64,000 bases of DNA from Enterococcus wangshanyuanii (GTDB lineage: Bacteria; Bacillota; Bacilli; Lactobacillales; Enterococcaceae): assembly GCF_002197645.1 (NCBI RefSeq), contig NZ_CP021874.1, positions 3,720,001-3,784,000 of the forward strand. Direction: 5' to 3'. The notes under the pieces were generated by a model. The model did not search any database, was not told where the DNA came from, and worked only from the letters and a program-made list of their open reading frames with translations. Shown piece by piece: positions 63,100 to 64,000 of the stretch. Position 1 is the first letter of the stretch; every line of letters starts with the position of its first letter. Made by a program: the position numbers and the translations under genes.

Positions 63100-64000
63100 T
63101 GAACTTTGAAACTGTCATCGGACTTGAGGTCCATGTAGAATTAAAAACAAACTCTAAAATCTTTTCACCAGCACCTGCTCATTTTGGTGCTGAGCCAAAC
63201 AGCAATACCAATGTGATCGACTGGGGTTACCCAGGCGTATTGCCAGTGATGAATAAAGAAGCGATTGCTTTTGGGATGAAAGCAGCACTTGCTTTAAATT
63301 GTGAAATCTCAAAAGATACACACTTTGACCGTAAAAACTATTTTTACCCAGATAATCCCAAAGCCTATCAAATTTCTCAATTCGATCAACCGATCGGTCA
63401 TGACGGCTGGATCGATATTGAAGTTGAAGGCGAAACAAAACGCATTCGTATTGAACGTGTTCATTTGGAAGAAGATGCGGGTAAAAACATTCACGGAGAA
63501 GGCGGCTATTCTTACGTCGACTTAAACCGTCAAGGAACACCGTTGATCGAAATCGTGTCAGAAGCAGATATGCGTTCACCAGAAGAAGCTTATGCTTATT
63601 TAGAAGCATTACGTTCGATCATTCTTTTCACAGATGTTTCTGATGTGAAGATGGAAGAAGGCTCAATGCGTTGTGATGCTAATATTTCACTACGTCCATA
63701 TGGTCAGGAAGAATTCGGGACAAAAGCCGAAATCAAAAACTTGAACTCTATGAGCTTTGTTAAAAAAGGGTTGGCTTTTGAAGAAAAACGTCAAGCGAAA
63801 GTCTTATTATCAGGCGGTGAAATTCAACAAGAAACTCGTCGTTTTGATGAAACAACAAATAAAACATTGTTGATGCGTGTCAAAGAAGGCTCAAGTGACT
63901 ATCGTTACTTCTCAGAGCCGGATGTACCACGTTTTGCGATCGATGATGAGTGGATCGAGCAAGTGCGCCAAAGCTTACCTGAGATGCCTGCTTCTCGTCG
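63099..64000 (+). CDS. gatB: Asp-tRNA(Asn)/Glu-tRNA(Gln) amidotransferase subunit B (3' end outside window)
   Basis: First 300 codons from ATG 63099 (TAATG overlap with gatA; ribosome site in TAGGGGGGAA). [20 protein letters not shown] is the GatB signature, followed by [20 protein letters not shown] and [10 protein letters not shown], and [19 protein letters not shown]. GatB binds the mischarged tRNA, activates its side chain with ATP and adds the ammonia. The C-terminal YqeY-like tail is beyond the edge. Confidence 0.97.
   Translation, partial: MNFETVIGLEVHVELKTNSKIFSPAPAHFGAEPNSNTNVIDWGYPGVLPVMNKEAIAFGMKAALALNCEISKDTHFDRKNYFYPDNPKAYQISQFDQPIGHDGWIDIEVEGETKRIRIERVHLEEDAGKNIHGEGGYSYVDLNRQGTPLIEIVSEADMRSPEEAYAYLEALRSIILFTDVSDVKMEEGSMRCDANISLRPYGQEEFGTKAEIKNLNSMSFVKKGLAFEEKRQAKVLLSGGEIQQETRRFDETTNKTLLMRVKEGSSDYRYFSEPDVPRFAIDDEWIEQVRQSLPEMPASR

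Overview
The window looks like an Enterococcus chromosome. It is low in GC, uses AGGAGG-type ribosome sites, and keeps a housekeeping order that I recall from Enterococcus faecalis: clpE, ptsH-ptsI, tig, a fructose PTS operon, pcrA, ligA and gatCAB. The species cannot be fixed from the sequence alone. No rRNA, tRNA, CRISPR array or insertion sequence was seen.

Layout. 1-3.7 kb: clpE (minus, cut by the window edge, with a CtsR operator) and ptsHI. 3.9-20.3 kb: an AT-rich accessory stretch. It holds a dGTPase-like gene paired with a membrane-anchored protein; a secreted DUF1002 protein and a small XRE regulator; a reverse-LXG lipase effector module like TslA of Staphylococcus aureus, with a membrane partner and two small helical partners; a GIY-YIG/DUF2075 ATPase + MazG-like + PD-(D/E)xK nuclease trio; a 1.2-kb non-coding region with two paralogous structured RNAs; a subtilase + SAR2788-like toxin (frame broken) + two duplicated downstream proteins that look like immunity proteins; a type I toxin-antitoxin locus of the small 'holin-like toxin' kind; and a lipoprotein. 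20.6-28.1 kb: an amidase with an amino-acid ABC binding protein and permease, DUF805 and GNAT proteins, a zinc-ribbon membrane protein, and tig.

29.2-47.5 kb: a large allantoin utilisation cluster. Uptake is by an NCS1 permease and two MFS transporters. Allantoinase (allB), allantoate amidohydrolase (allC), ureidoglycine aminohydrolase (allE) and two ureidoglycolate dehydrogenases (allD) lead to oxalurate. FdrA/AllF and AllG-like subunits plus carbamate kinase would turn oxalurate into oxamate and carbamoyl phosphate, and then ATP, CO2 and ammonia. A ureidoglycine-glyoxylate aminotransferase (pucG) offers a side branch. A divergent PucR-type regulator, two matching promoter modules (TTTGTG inverted repeat followed by a cre-like site over the -10) and a third cre site explain its likely control: induction by the purine pathway and repression by good sugars.

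47.6-64 kb: an unknown 443-residue protein, an atypical SDR, fruR-fruK-fruA (minus), a cytoplasmic alpha-amylase, a lipoprotein, pcrA, ligA and gatCAB (gatB cut by the edge).

The most unusual structure is a family of about 120-bp hairpin repeats. It occurs as arrays of three to five in front of the second allD, allF and ligA, and as a shortened copy in front of fruA. Both the outer stem and the tip change by compensating substitutions between copies, and every array ends just before the ribosome site of the next gene in the same orientation.
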